This document shows, piece by piece, positions 35,810 to 43,457 of a stretch of 64,000 bases of DNA. Source of the DNA: CAYMCO01 sp964388955 (GTDB taxonomy: Bacteria > Chloroflexota > Anaerolineae > Anaerolineales > E44-bin32). The DNA lies in the NCBI GenBank assembly GCA_964388955.1, contig CAYMCO010000005.1, forward strand, positions 62,001 to 126,000. Direction: 5' to 3'. Made by a program: the position numbers and the translations under genes. Positions within the stretch are counted from its first letter, which is position 1; each line of letters starts with the position of its first letter. The notes beneath the pieces are model-generated. The model did no database searches and had not been told where the DNA came from. It saw only the letters and a list, made by a program, of their open reading frames with translations.

Positions 35810-36373
35810 TTATGGTGCGGGGCAGCTCTCCGCCACGGTGGTCTGCTGCCAGGCCTGGATATGGCTGGCGTCCTTGCAGTCGTGACCGCCATACAACTTG
35901 GTCCAGGTCAGGCTCTCCGCCTCGAAGTTATAGGTGACCTCATAGCAGCCGTCATCGGTGGTGTAAGAGACTTCCTGCTGGCCCTCCTCGATGTAGATCT
36001 GATAGTCCCGGCCGGCCTTGACCACCACAACCGAAGGTTTGGGGGAGTATCCAATGCTGCAGTTGTTGAAATCCGGGCAGCCGGATACATTGCCCGGCTC
36101 GATATGATCGCAGTTGTCGTGCTGCTCACAGAAGGACCCGCCGTCCTGCCCCGTGATCTGCGATTCCTCCACACAGACATACTCGTCCGCTGCCTGCCCA
36201 TCGGCTGGGGATGCATAGGTCCCCTGGAAAGCGGACAGGAAGGCGTCCAGCCCGGTCTGATACAGTTCGCCGATTCCACCACCGAGAACCCACACAACCA
36301 AAATAGCCAGCACCACCGCCGCTGGTATCAGTACATGATATTCTGCTAGTGCCTGTCCGGTTTGTCTGCGCAT
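35810..36373 (-). CDS. Type IVb prepilin-like, Cys-rich secreted protein, copy C
   Basis: A 187-residue paralogue and the first in the direction of transcription. A very short leader MRRQTG precedes QALAEYHVLIPAAVVLAIL (G-X4-E-Y and hydrophobic helix). The exported part is closest to copy B: VCVEESQ, GGSFCEQHDNCDHIEPG, then an extra pair GCPDFNNC as in copy A, VVVVKAGRDYQIYIE, DDGCYEVTY, DCKDASHIQAW and a final ESCPAP. Six cysteines are common to all three copies, which suggests three conserved disulfides. AGAAGAAGC precedes the ATG. The recF gene lies behind it on the opposite strand. Confidence 0.75.
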   Translation of the reverse strand: MRRQTGQALAEYHVLIPAAVVLAILVVWVLGGGIGELYQTGLDAFLSAFQGTYASPADGQAADEYVCVEESQITGQDGGSFCEQHDNCDHIEPGNVSGCPDFNNCSIGYSPKPSVVVVKAGRDYQIYIEEGQQEVSYTTDDGCYEVTYNFEAESLTWTKLYGGHDCKDASHIQAWQQTTVAESCPAP

Positions 36374-36668
36374 CGACCTAGCTTCTTCTCTTGCGAGTGC
36401 CTCTTAAGCCCCCCTCCGACCGTTAGGCCTTGGATATGAGTGGCTAGCTCATGATCTGCTAAGGCTTAAGTTCAGGCCCCGGGCTAGGTGCAGTTGTCAG
36501 CGACCTCCTTTGGTCACCTGTCCCTGAGTGAGCCCGCCGGGGAAAACCGCTTGCCCGCTGCGAACTCTGCGTAGTTATAAACGTGCCGGCCTCAAATTCG
36601 TTCTGCACTCCCAGACTATTGTTAGGAGTTTGTAAGGTTAGTATTAGCTTAGCATTGCGATGGACCCG

Positions 36669-36706
36669 TCGCAATCCACCCGCAGTACTAATTTGGCCCA
36701 TCCCGG
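36669..36706 (-). promoter_or_regulatory. Upstream element shared by the prepilin-like genes, copy C
   Basis: Plus-strand reading TCGCAATCCACCCGCAGTAC, then TAATTTGGCCCATCC. TCGCAATC starts 296 bases and GTAC 312 bases from the copy C start codon. Confidence 0.6.
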
Positions 36707-36774
36707 TTCCCCTTGAGCGGCCCAATCCCGCCGGGCTCCGCCCCGACAGAGCCCACCCCGCCCCCGGGCTTGTA

Positions 36775-36783
36775 TGCTACAAT
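36775..36783 (+). promoter_or_regulatory. Extended -10 promoter of recF, near-leaderless
   Basis: TGCTACAAT ends ten bases before the ATG at 36794, leaving at most about four untranslated bases. Confidence 0.55.
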
Positions 36784-36793
36784 CCGTTCGCCC

Positions 36794-37993
36794 ATGCAGC
36801 TCAGACATCTTTCGCTCGTCAATTTCCGCAACTTCACGCGCCTCGAGATCCCCTTCCCTCCAGGCATCACGCTGCTTATGGGCGACAACGCGCAGGGCAA
36901 AACCAGCTTGTTGGAGGCGATCTACTACCTCACGAACGCCTCATCCCCTCACGCCAGCAACGAGCGGCAGCTGATCAATATGCTCGCCATGCAAGACAAG
37001 ACCCCCTTCGCCAAGCTCAGCGCCGAAATCCAACGCGAGGATGATCTGCGGCGTATTGAGATCCGGCTGATCGTCGAGAACGTCGGCGGGGATCGACGCA
37101 TGCGCAAGGAGGTGCTCATCAACGGCGTCCAGCATCGGGTGGGCGACTTGCCCGGCGAGTTCAACGCCGTGCTCTTCCTGCCCCAGGACATGCAGGTGCT
37201 CGAGGGCGCTCCCAGCCTGCGCCGCCGCTATTTGAATGACGCCATTTCCCAGGCCGACCCTCGGTATGCCCAGACGCTGCGACGCTACGGCCGGGTGCTG
37301 ACCCAGAGAAACGCCCTGCTGAAGCGGTTGCACGAGGACAATGCTGTCTCGGACCAGTTGAACTTCTGGGACCAGAAACTGAGCGAATTGGCTGCCGATC
37401 TCATGCGCTCGCGCGCTTTGGCGCTCCACGAACTCGAGAGCCACGCCGCACAGATCCACTCGCAGCTGACGCGCGCCCAGGAGACGCTGCGTTTCCGCTA
37501 CACGCCTGCCTTCCACCCCCAGGATCGCTCGGGAGGGCAATTGGGCCTGCCCATGGACGCCCCGTTCGATTGGGTGGGCATGAGTGGGGAAGCGCTGCGC
37601 CAGGGGCTGATCAGCGCGCTGCTCAACTCCCGGGCCCAGGAGATCGGCCACGGTGTGACTTTGACCGGCCCGCACCGGGATGATTTCACCTTCCTATCCA
37701 ACGGGATCGACTTGAACACCTACGGATCGCGGGGCCAGAACCGCACCGCGATGCTCGCACTCAAGCTCTCTCAAGTCGAATGGCTGCGCGAGAAGACAGG
37801 CCGTTGGCCGGTGCTGTTGCTGGATGAGGTGCTCGCCGAACTGGATACCCAGCGGCGGGACGATCTGCTCGCTCGCGTCGTCCAAGCGCAGCAGGCGCTG
37901 CTTACGACCACGGACCTGGAGATGATTTCCCCACGATTCCGCCAAGACATCCCGACCTGGCGCATTCTGGCAGGAACGATAATGACGGCCTGA
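36794..37993 (+). CDS. recF: DNA replication/repair protein RecF
   Basis: A 399-residue SMC-like ATPase that helps load RecA at gapped DNA. Walker A is GDNAQGKTSLL (K36), preceded by LRHLSLVNFRNFTRLEI, the usual RecF N terminus. The middle has FLPQDMQVLEGAPSLRRRYL, the ABC signature region is YGSRGQNRTAMLALKLSQ, and Walker B is PVLLLDEVLAELD. The length is typical. The open frame extends to 36713 but the promoter overlaps that part; the ATG at 36794 matches the family start. dnaN, dnaA and gyrB, common neighbours, are not here. Confidence 0.95.
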   Translation: MQLRHLSLVNFRNFTRLEIPFPPGITLLMGDNAQGKTSLLEAIYYLTNASSPHASNERQLINMLAMQDKTPFAKLSAEIQREDDLRRIEIRLIVENVGGDRRMRKEVLINGVQHRVGDLPGEFNAVLFLPQDMQVLEGAPSLRRRYLNDAISQADPRYAQTLRRYGRVLTQRNALLKRLHEDNAVSDQLNFWDQKLSELAADLMRSRALALHELESHAAQIHSQLTRAQETLRFRYTPAFHPQDRSGGQLGLPMDAPFDWVGMSGEALRQGLISALLNSRAQEIGHGVTLTGPHRDDFTFLSNGIDLNTYGSRGQNRTAMLALKLSQVEWLREKTGRWPVLLLDEVLAELDTQRRDDLLARVVQAQQALLTTTDLEMISPRFRQDIPTWRILAGTIMTA

Positions 37994-38041
37994 ACAAGGC
38001 CCTTCCGCCCCCCTACCCCCTGCCCGGTATCGATGCACAGA

Positions 38042-38047
38042 TATAAT
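38042..38047 (+). promoter_or_regulatory. Candidate -10 of the radical SAM gene
   Basis: A perfect TATAAT about 90 bases before the ATG at 38138. It excludes the upstream in-frame ATG at 38033 as a start. No -35 is visible at 17 bases. Confidence 0.4.
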
Positions 38048-38137
38048 GGTGCTGAGACCACGGCTTCGCCCTGCCGGCCCTTCGGGAGCCGGCTCGCCCA
38101 CAAGGCCTGGGCCCTGGCACCGGCCGGGAACCTGAAG

Positions 38138-39100
38138 ATGGCCAAGAGTCGCAAATCATTCATGATCGCGCACCAGGAGTTCGAAGCAGCCTATCTCCCC
38201 TTGTATCGATCCGGGGAGCTGGCCGAGCGTGCATCGAGAGCCATAGCGGAGATGGCGGCCTGCCGTTTCTGCCCAAGGAACTGCGAGGCAAACCGCCTGG
38301 CGGACGAGCGCGGCGCATGCAAGATTGGGCGCTATGCCAAGGTGAGCAGCGCCTTTCCCCATTTCGGCGAGGAGGATGTGCTGCGCGGCAGGAGAGGCAG
38401 CGGCACCATTTTCTTCTCCAACTGCAATCTGCGCTGTGTGTTCTGCCAAAACGCTGAGATCAGCCACGCCGGCCACGGGACCGAGGTCTCCCCGGATGTG
38501 CTCGCCCAAATGATGCTGCGCTTGCAGGCGGTCGGCTGTCACAATATCAACTTCGTCACCCCGGAGCACGTCGTTCCGCAGATCCTGGAAGCGCTGCCCC
38601 TCGCGATCGAATCCGGATTGCAGCTGCCCATCGTATACAACACCTCAGCGTACGATTCCCTGCACAGCCTGGAGTTGCTTGACGGCGTGGTCGATATCTA
38701 CATGCCCGACTTCAAGATGTGGGATGGAAAGGCATCCCTGCGTTATTTGAAGGCCAGAGACTACCCGCGGGTGGCGCGCCCAGCCATAGCGGAGATGCAT
38801 CGGCAAGTCGGCCCTTTGAAGATGGATGACGACGGAATCGCATTGCGCGGGGTGCTGCTCCGGCATTTGGTGATGCCCGGCCTCACCGGCGACAGCCAGG
38901 CGATCATGCGCTTCCTGGCGGAGGATGTCTCAACCGACACATACGTCAATCTGATGTCGCAATACCGGCCTGCTGCCAAAGTGAATCGGGAGCGATATTC
39001 TGAGATTAACCGGCGCATCACCCGCGAAGAATTCGCGAAGACCTATCAGGCCGCACGAGAATGCGGCCTGTGGCGGTTCGATCGAAGGCAGTTCCTCTAA
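38138..39100 (+). CDS. Radical SAM protein, PflA-like uncharacterised group (COG1313-like)
   Basis: A ~320-residue radical SAM enzyme. The cluster motif is SNCNLRCVFCQN (C96, C100, C103, C-X3-C-X2-C), preceded by an extra Cys set CRFCPRNC (C42, C45, C49) and C61 that may bind a second cluster or zinc. GHGTEVSPDVLAQMMLRLQ, NFVTPEHVVPQILEAL and DIYMPDFKMWDGKASLRYL are conserved in the PflA-related COG1313 group. No glycyl radical enzyme is nearby, so the substrate is unknown. The start is uncertain: ATG codons at 38138 and 38162 are both possible, and neither has a strong ribosome binding site. Confidence 0.82.
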   Translation: MAKSRKSFMIAHQEFEAAYLPLYRSGELAERASRAIAEMAACRFCPRNCEANRLADERGACKIGRYAKVSSAFPHFGEEDVLRGRRGSGTIFFSNCNLRCVFCQNAEISHAGHGTEVSPDVLAQMMLRLQAVGCHNINFVTPEHVVPQILEALPLAIESGLQLPIVYNTSAYDSLHSLELLDGVVDIYMPDFKMWDGKASLRYLKARDYPRVARPAIAEMHRQVGPLKMDDDGIALRGVLLRHLVMPGLTGDSQAIMRFLAEDVSTDTYVNLMSQYRPAAKVNRERYSEINRRITREEFAKTYQAARECGLWRFDRRQFL

Positions 39101-39146
39101 CCTATCGAGCAGCGTGCAGGATTCGAGGGCGGGTGGGCGTCGCGGC

Positions 39147-39878
39147 CTACTCGGAATCGATAGGTCGCTTTGCCGGCATTCCCGGCCGGCGGGGATACTT
39201 TCGCGGTGTGCCACCCACCTTCTCGATCAAAACCAGGTAGCGTGTCTCGGTGATTGTGGGCAGCTCCACACTGATGAGCTGCACTACCCTGCCTCCCAGA
39301 ATCCGTAGCGCCGCCTCAGCCGAATGAGCTTCAGCAGGCGCGGTCTCCCCTTTCTGGGCCAGGGCCTTGCCCCCGATCCTGAGCAGGGGCAGCATATACT
39401 CGACCAGAACAGGAAGATTGGCCACCGCCCGCGCCAGCACCCAATCAAACTCGCCGCGGTACCCTTCTTCCTGGCCCACCTCTTCGGCGCGCGCGTGCAG
39501 CACCTCAACCCGCTCCAAACCCAAACCTTTGACCACATGCCGGCAAAAATCCACCTTCTTGCGGGTCGATTCCACCAGCACCAGGGGGAACTCCGGGCAC
39601 ACAATCTTCAACGGAAGCCCCGGGAATCCGGCCCCGGTCCCGATATCCGCCACACGCCCCGCCACCGGCGCGCCAATCGCCAGCAAGCAAGTAAGCGAAT
39701 CCAGGAAATGCTTCATCTCGATCTCTTCTGGATCTGTGATGGCGGTCAGGTTGAAGCGCGAATTCCATTCGAAAAGCTGCCCCGCATACCAGGAGAACTG
39801 CCCCATCTGGCGGACGGTCAGTCGGATGCCTAGCACCTCCTCGACCCGGCCCTTCAAGGACTTCAGCTCGATCGGCAC
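39147..39878 (-). CDS. rsmG: 16S rRNA (guanine527-N7)-methyltransferase
   Basis: Methylates G527 of 16S rRNA with SAM; loss gives low-level streptomycin resistance in many bacteria. The 243-residue protein has the RsmG marks: WNSRFNLTAITDPEEIEMKH, HFLDSLTCL, the SAM motif VADIGTGAGFPGLPLKIV, LVESTRKKVDFCRHV and EFDWVLARAVANLPVLVEY. The start is a GTG at 39878 with GGAGAGGA upstream. The region just before it contains the asparaginase relic, so the promoter must lie within or upstream of that remnant. Confidence 0.95.
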   Translation of the reverse strand: MPIELKSLKGRVEEVLGIRLTVRQMGQFSWYAGQLFEWNSRFNLTAITDPEEIEMKHFLDSLTCLLAIGAPVAGRVADIGTGAGFPGLPLKIVCPEFPLVLVESTRKKVDFCRHVVKGLGLERVEVLHARAEEVGQEEGYRGEFDWVLARAVANLPVLVEYMLPLLRIGGKALAQKGETAPAEAHSAEAALRILGGRVVQLISVELPTITETRYLVLIEKVGGTPRKYPRRPGMPAKRPIDSE

Positions 39879-39955
39879 CCGCGGTCCTCTCCGTAGGTCA
39901 GTCGAAATGCCACGTGGCCGCCGCCCACGCTCAACTGACGGTTATTCAACACGCT

Positions 39956-40108
39956 CGGCTTGGCGCTCGAACGCATGTAGGTGACCGTGTGTGGATCCCC
40001 GGCAGAGGCCACGAGTCGGCCCTCCGCGTCCGCCACGGCCACCGCCCCGAAATGGATGGATTCCACGGTCCGCGCACGCTGCACTTCAAACAGGGGGATG
40101 TATCTCAC
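39956..40108 (-). pseudogene. Relic of an L-asparaginase II-type gene, N-terminal ~51 codons
   Basis: The minus-strand frame from the GTG at 40108 reads VRYIPLFEVQRARTVESIHF, then GAVAVADAEGRLVASAGDP and TVTYMRSSAKP. This matches the N-terminal strand of the asparaginase II (AnsA-like, thermolabile) family, in which RSSAKP is followed by FQALP. Here the similarity stops abruptly after RSSAKP, and the frame runs on with unrelated residues for about 30 codons into the rsmG start. No remainder of the ~330-residue enzyme is found nearby. I read it as a truncated gene left by a deletion. A small real protein reusing the fragment is possible but unlikely. Confidence 0.65.
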
Positions 40109-40164
40109 CGTCCCGTCACCGGGGCTCTCCGGGAGCGATGGCTGGGCAGCACCGCCCCGCCTCC

Positions 40165-41007
40165 CTACTCCTCGGAGGGATGCCTCTGCGCATAAAGGTC
40201 TTTCAGCCCCGCGCGCAATCGGAGGGCGACTTTGTCCTCTCGTGCGGCGGGAAACGCAAAGGTCCTTATCCAACGGCTGACGTATTTCTCGACCGCCTTG
40301 TCCGAATTCTTTGCCTCACCCATCTCCTCGAGAGCGGGGTCGATCTTGCGCAGGAAACGCGCCATCCTGTTGATGTCCTCCCGATCGAGGAGCCCGTCTC
40401 GAGACCCGTAGATCTGGTAGCCCTCCAGGGCTACGCTGCGCAGCTCGTCCATCGATTCCAGCCACGGCTCCACCTCCGCCATGCCAATATAGGGGGGCTC
40501 AGCCGCCGTGACACAATCGCCCAAGAAGGCGAATCGCTCGTCGGGAACCAGGATCCAGATCGCCCCGGATGTAGGACCGGGCCGATGCAAGAACACCACC
40601 TCCCGCTCACCCAGTTGGATGACCATCTCTTCCGAGAAGGTCAGTTCGGGGATCGCATCCTGGACACCGGTGATCCGTTTGAGATAGTCGCTTTCGCCGC
40701 CGACCTGGTGCGCGCTGCCCTTGAATGAGTCTGACCACTCGCTCATCTCCACGCGAGTGCGATCATGAGCCACGATGGGCACATGCAGCTCTCGGGATCC
40801 CAACACCCGATCGGGGTGCCCATCCAGAAGCGCCAGATAGTGAGGCGCCCCCTCAAGCTGCAATTCCGAAAGCCAGCTTCTGCCGTCTTCTGTGTTCAGC
40901 GGCGCATCAACAAGCAGCAGGGCTCCGTCCTCCGCGATCGCGCCAATGTTCACGCCGCGGTACTTGGTCTCCACCCAGATGCCGGCCGCGAGTTTGCGCA
41001 TGCTCAT
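40165..41007 (-). CDS. Metallo-beta-lactamase-fold protein with degenerate metal site
   Basis: A 280-residue protein with the MBL fold order: GVNIGAIAEDGALLLVDAPL at the N terminus, a motif 1 position reading LLDGHPDRVLGS, a later FLHRPGPTSGAIWIL, and FAFLGDCV. In active enzymes motif 1 is HXHXDH and the next ligand lies in PGHTPG. Here motif 1 is DXHXDR and the later motif is PGPTSG, so at least three ligands are changed, while one His, one Asp and the LGD aspartate remain. Hydrolase activity with a normal two-metal site is doubtful. AAGGAAG precedes the ATG. It lies 39 bases behind the sensor kinase gene on the same strand, so it may share that transcript. Confidence 0.75.
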   Translation of the reverse strand: MSMRKLAAGIWVETKYRGVNIGAIAEDGALLLVDAPLNTEDGRSWLSELQLEGAPHYLALLDGHPDRVLGSRELHVPIVAHDRTRVEMSEWSDSFKGSAHQVGGESDYLKRITGVQDAIPELTFSEEMVIQLGEREVVFLHRPGPTSGAIWILVPDERFAFLGDCVTAAEPPYIGMAEVEPWLESMDELRSVALEGYQIYGSRDGLLDREDINRMARFLRKIDPALEEMGEAKNSDKAVEKYVSRWIRTFAFPAAREDKVALRLRAGLKDLYAQRHPSEE

Positions 41008-41046
41008 GTCTTCCTTTTAGAGGCCAGGGGTATTCATGGGGGGTGA

Positions 41047-43122
41047 TCAAACGATGGGCAGCGAAAAGGAAAATGTCGATCCTTCACCCGGTGCACTTTC
41101 GAGCCAGATGCTCCCCCCGTGGGCCTCCACAGCTAGTTGACAGAACGCCAATCCGAGTCCGAGTCCTTTGGGTCGAGCCTCATGTTCCACGCGGGTGAAC
41201 TTCTCGAAGATGTGCGCTTGCTCGCTCTCGGGGATGCCTGGGCCGGTGTCCCGCACGCTGACCACGATATCCTGTTTGCCTTTGGAAGCCGTGACCGTGA
41301 TCAATCCTTCCGAGCGCGTATATTTGATGGCGTTGTCCAGCAAGTTAATCAGCACCCGCTGCACCATATCCCGATCCAGCGACAGCTCAGGCAGATCCCG
41401 TTCTACGTCCATCACAACCCGGTGCCCTTTGGCATCCGCGATCGGCTGCACCTCCTCGACCGCCTCTTCGATCAAGTCATCGATGAGAGCCGGCTCGCGG
41501 TTCAACACGGCTTTGCCAAATTCGAGCCGTTCCAGATCCAGAAGTGAATCAATCAACCTGGACAACCGTCGGCTGGAGCGCTGAGCGATCGCCAGCACGG
41601 CTTGCAGCGTTTCGTCCTCCGCCGGCAGACTGGATTTGAGCACTTCCAAGCTGGAAATCACATTTCCCAATGGAGAACGCAGGTCATGAAAGATCATTGA
41701 AGTGAGATCCGATCGAAGCTCTTCCAGCTCCAACCGCTCCGAAATATCGCGCAGGATCCACTGCAGGAAGGGCTGCCCCTCGATGTCGATCCGTTTTATG
41801 TGCACCTCCACCGGCAGCGGATACCCCTGCTTATGGGTTGCCCGCCCCTGATATGAGACGGTCTCGCCCCGTTCCAAGTTGAAGACCTCCGCCGGCACAT
41901 CTTGCTCATCGGGAACGTGATGGCTGAGAACCGAATCGCCCCACAGCTCTTCACGCGCATACCCCATAAATACCTCTGCGCTGTGGTTTGCATCGCTGAT
42001 GCGGCCAGAAAGATCTGAAATCAATATGGGGTCGATGCTGTCTTCGAAAAGCCCGGCATAGAGCTGGCGCGCCGCCTGCGTTTGGGCATAGAGCTGGGCA
42101 TTGGCCACTGCAGTGGCGACCTGGGCGGCGTATGCCGTCACCACTTCCTCGGCCTTATCATCAAAGGACTCGGCCCGATGGCTGTCGACGCTCAGCAAGC
42201 CCACTGCCCGCTCTCGCACGACGAGCGGGGCCCCGATCCAGCTGCGGATCCGCTCCGCTTCCCCCTCGTCGACCGATTGCAGCCAATTGGACCCGGGGGC
42301 CATCTGTGCCACACGCTGGCGCTCGCCCTCCGATAGCACGCGGCTGATCATATCGCCTTCCAACAGCGGGATCTTCCGTCCGACCATGGACTGGTTATCC
42401 CGATACCCCGTCGCGGCCACCACCCGCAGCATTTCGTCCTCGAGCAGCAGAATGCTCGCGCTATCATGGCGCACGATCCTCTCCAGTTGCTCAAGCACCT
42501 GGGGAAAGACCTCCGCCGGGTCCAGGGCCGAATTGATGGTTCGCGCAATATCCTGCAGGGTCATCGCCAAGCGACGTCTTTCCTGCTCCGCCGTATACAG
42601 ACGCGCGTTATCCACCGCGATGCCGGCGCGGTCCGCGATCGCGGTGACCAAGTCCAGATCGGCTTGCGTCAAATTCCCAGCGGTGGGATGGGCCATTGTC
42701 AGCACACCCACCACTCGATCGCGCGCCATCAAGGGGACGGAGATCGCCGAACGTGACTCCGCCTCCTCTTCCTCCCGGGGTCGCTGCAGCCAGCGGGAGT
42801 CTTCCTTGGTGCTGGGGACCAAGGCGGCCTCGCGATTGCGAACCACCCAGCCGGCCAAGCCCTTCTCCAGTGTGTCCTCGAGCTGGTCCGCAGTGTGGTT
42901 ATGAAGTTCCCCACCGTACACGTACGCCCCGTCAGCCGGGACCCCCTCCTCATCCAGCACGAGGATACTTCCACTTGCCGCCCCTACATTCTCCAGGGTC
43001 AGCAGCAGTACCCTGCGCAGAAGCTGCGGCAAATCCAAGTGGGATGTGAGTTCCCGGCTTATGGCATACAGCAGTTCAAGGGATGCACGTGAGCGCTCCG
43101 CAGAATCTGACACCGTACTCAT
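41047..43122 (-). CDS. Soluble sensor histidine kinase, GAF-GAF-PAS-HisKA-HATPase
   Basis: A 691-residue kinase with no transmembrane segment. GAF 1 (about 15-175, ELTSHLDLPQLLRRVL) and GAF 2 (about 195-350, NSALDPAEVFPQVLEQLERI) precede a PAS domain (about 365-475, ILISDLSGRISDANHSAEVF). HisKA carries H479 in MIFHDLRSPLGNV, a FHDLRSP-type box common in Chloroflexota and Cyanobacteria. HATPase_c has INLLDNAIKYTRSEG, DTGPGIPESEQAHIF and KGLGLGLAFCQLAVEAHGG. No response regulator is adjacent. The signal is unknown. A promoter candidate lies about 240 bases upstream. Confidence 0.93.
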   Translation of the reverse strand: MSTVSDSAERSRASLELLYAISRELTSHLDLPQLLRRVLLLTLENVGAASGSILVLDEEGVPADGAYVYGGELHNHTADQLEDTLEKGLAGWVVRNREAALVPSTKEDSRWLQRPREEEEAESRSAISVPLMARDRVVGVLTMAHPTAGNLTQADLDLVTAIADRAGIAVDNARLYTAEQERRRLAMTLQDIARTINSALDPAEVFPQVLEQLERIVRHDSASILLLEDEMLRVVAATGYRDNQSMVGRKIPLLEGDMISRVLSEGERQRVAQMAPGSNWLQSVDEGEAERIRSWIGAPLVVRERAVGLLSVDSHRAESFDDKAEEVVTAYAAQVATAVANAQLYAQTQAARQLYAGLFEDSIDPILISDLSGRISDANHSAEVFMGYAREELWGDSVLSHHVPDEQDVPAEVFNLERGETVSYQGRATHKQGYPLPVEVHIKRIDIEGQPFLQWILRDISERLELEELRSDLTSMIFHDLRSPLGNVISSLEVLKSSLPAEDETLQAVLAIAQRSSRRLSRLIDSLLDLERLEFGKAVLNREPALIDDLIEEAVEEVQPIADAKGHRVVMDVERDLPELSLDRDMVQRVLINLLDNAIKYTRSEGLITVTASKGKQDIVVSVRDTGPGIPESEQAHIFEKFTRVEHEARPKGLGLGLAFCQLAVEAHGGSIWLESAPGEGSTFSFSLPIV

Positions 43123-43457
43123 CTCTCATCCCCCAGCATAAGGCTGTCGAACAAGCGCTGCTCTTCCGAATCGACGTTGCCGATCCTTTCCCCCTGGTCT
43201 GCAGTCCCTATTCTCCACCTCACGCTCGAATTCCGCCAGTCGGAGGAGTGGCTCACACCGTCCGGCACCGCTGGTGCGGACTACCGAGGTCGGGCCGCCG
43301 CAAGGCATCTCATCCGCAAGCGGCCAGTTTTGGGGCTGTTCCATTGATTCCCGGCCCTCGGGGAGTATAGCATAAGCAAGGCGAGCCGAAGTCCAAGAAG
43401 TGATCCGCCCACCCCCCCGCATCCGATCCTGATGAGGGCGCTGAGCCGGTGAGGCAC
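43123..43457. other. Intergenic region upstream of the GAF-GAF-PAS kinase
   Basis: 335 bases between two minus-strand genes. It contains the extended -10 at 43364-43372 and a ~240-base leader in which I see no conserved structure or credible gene. Confidence 0.45.
43364..43372 (-). promoter_or_regulatory. Extended -10 promoter candidate of the GAF-GAF-PAS kinase
   Basis: TGCTATACT on the minus strand, the same nonamer as before purA. Confidence 0.45.

Larger units (their letters stand above)
36374..36793. other. Divergent region between prepilin-like copy C and recF
   Basis: 420 bases. On the copy C side it carries the same blocks as before copy B (36479-36491, 36622-36639, 36669-36706), plus an imperfect hairpin near 36430-36470 (GCCTT/AAGGC with ATGAG/CTCAT inside) and a 7-bp ATTGCGA/TCGCAAT hairpin at 36653-36674. 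On the recF side it has the extended -10 at 36775-36783. Confidence 0.6.
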
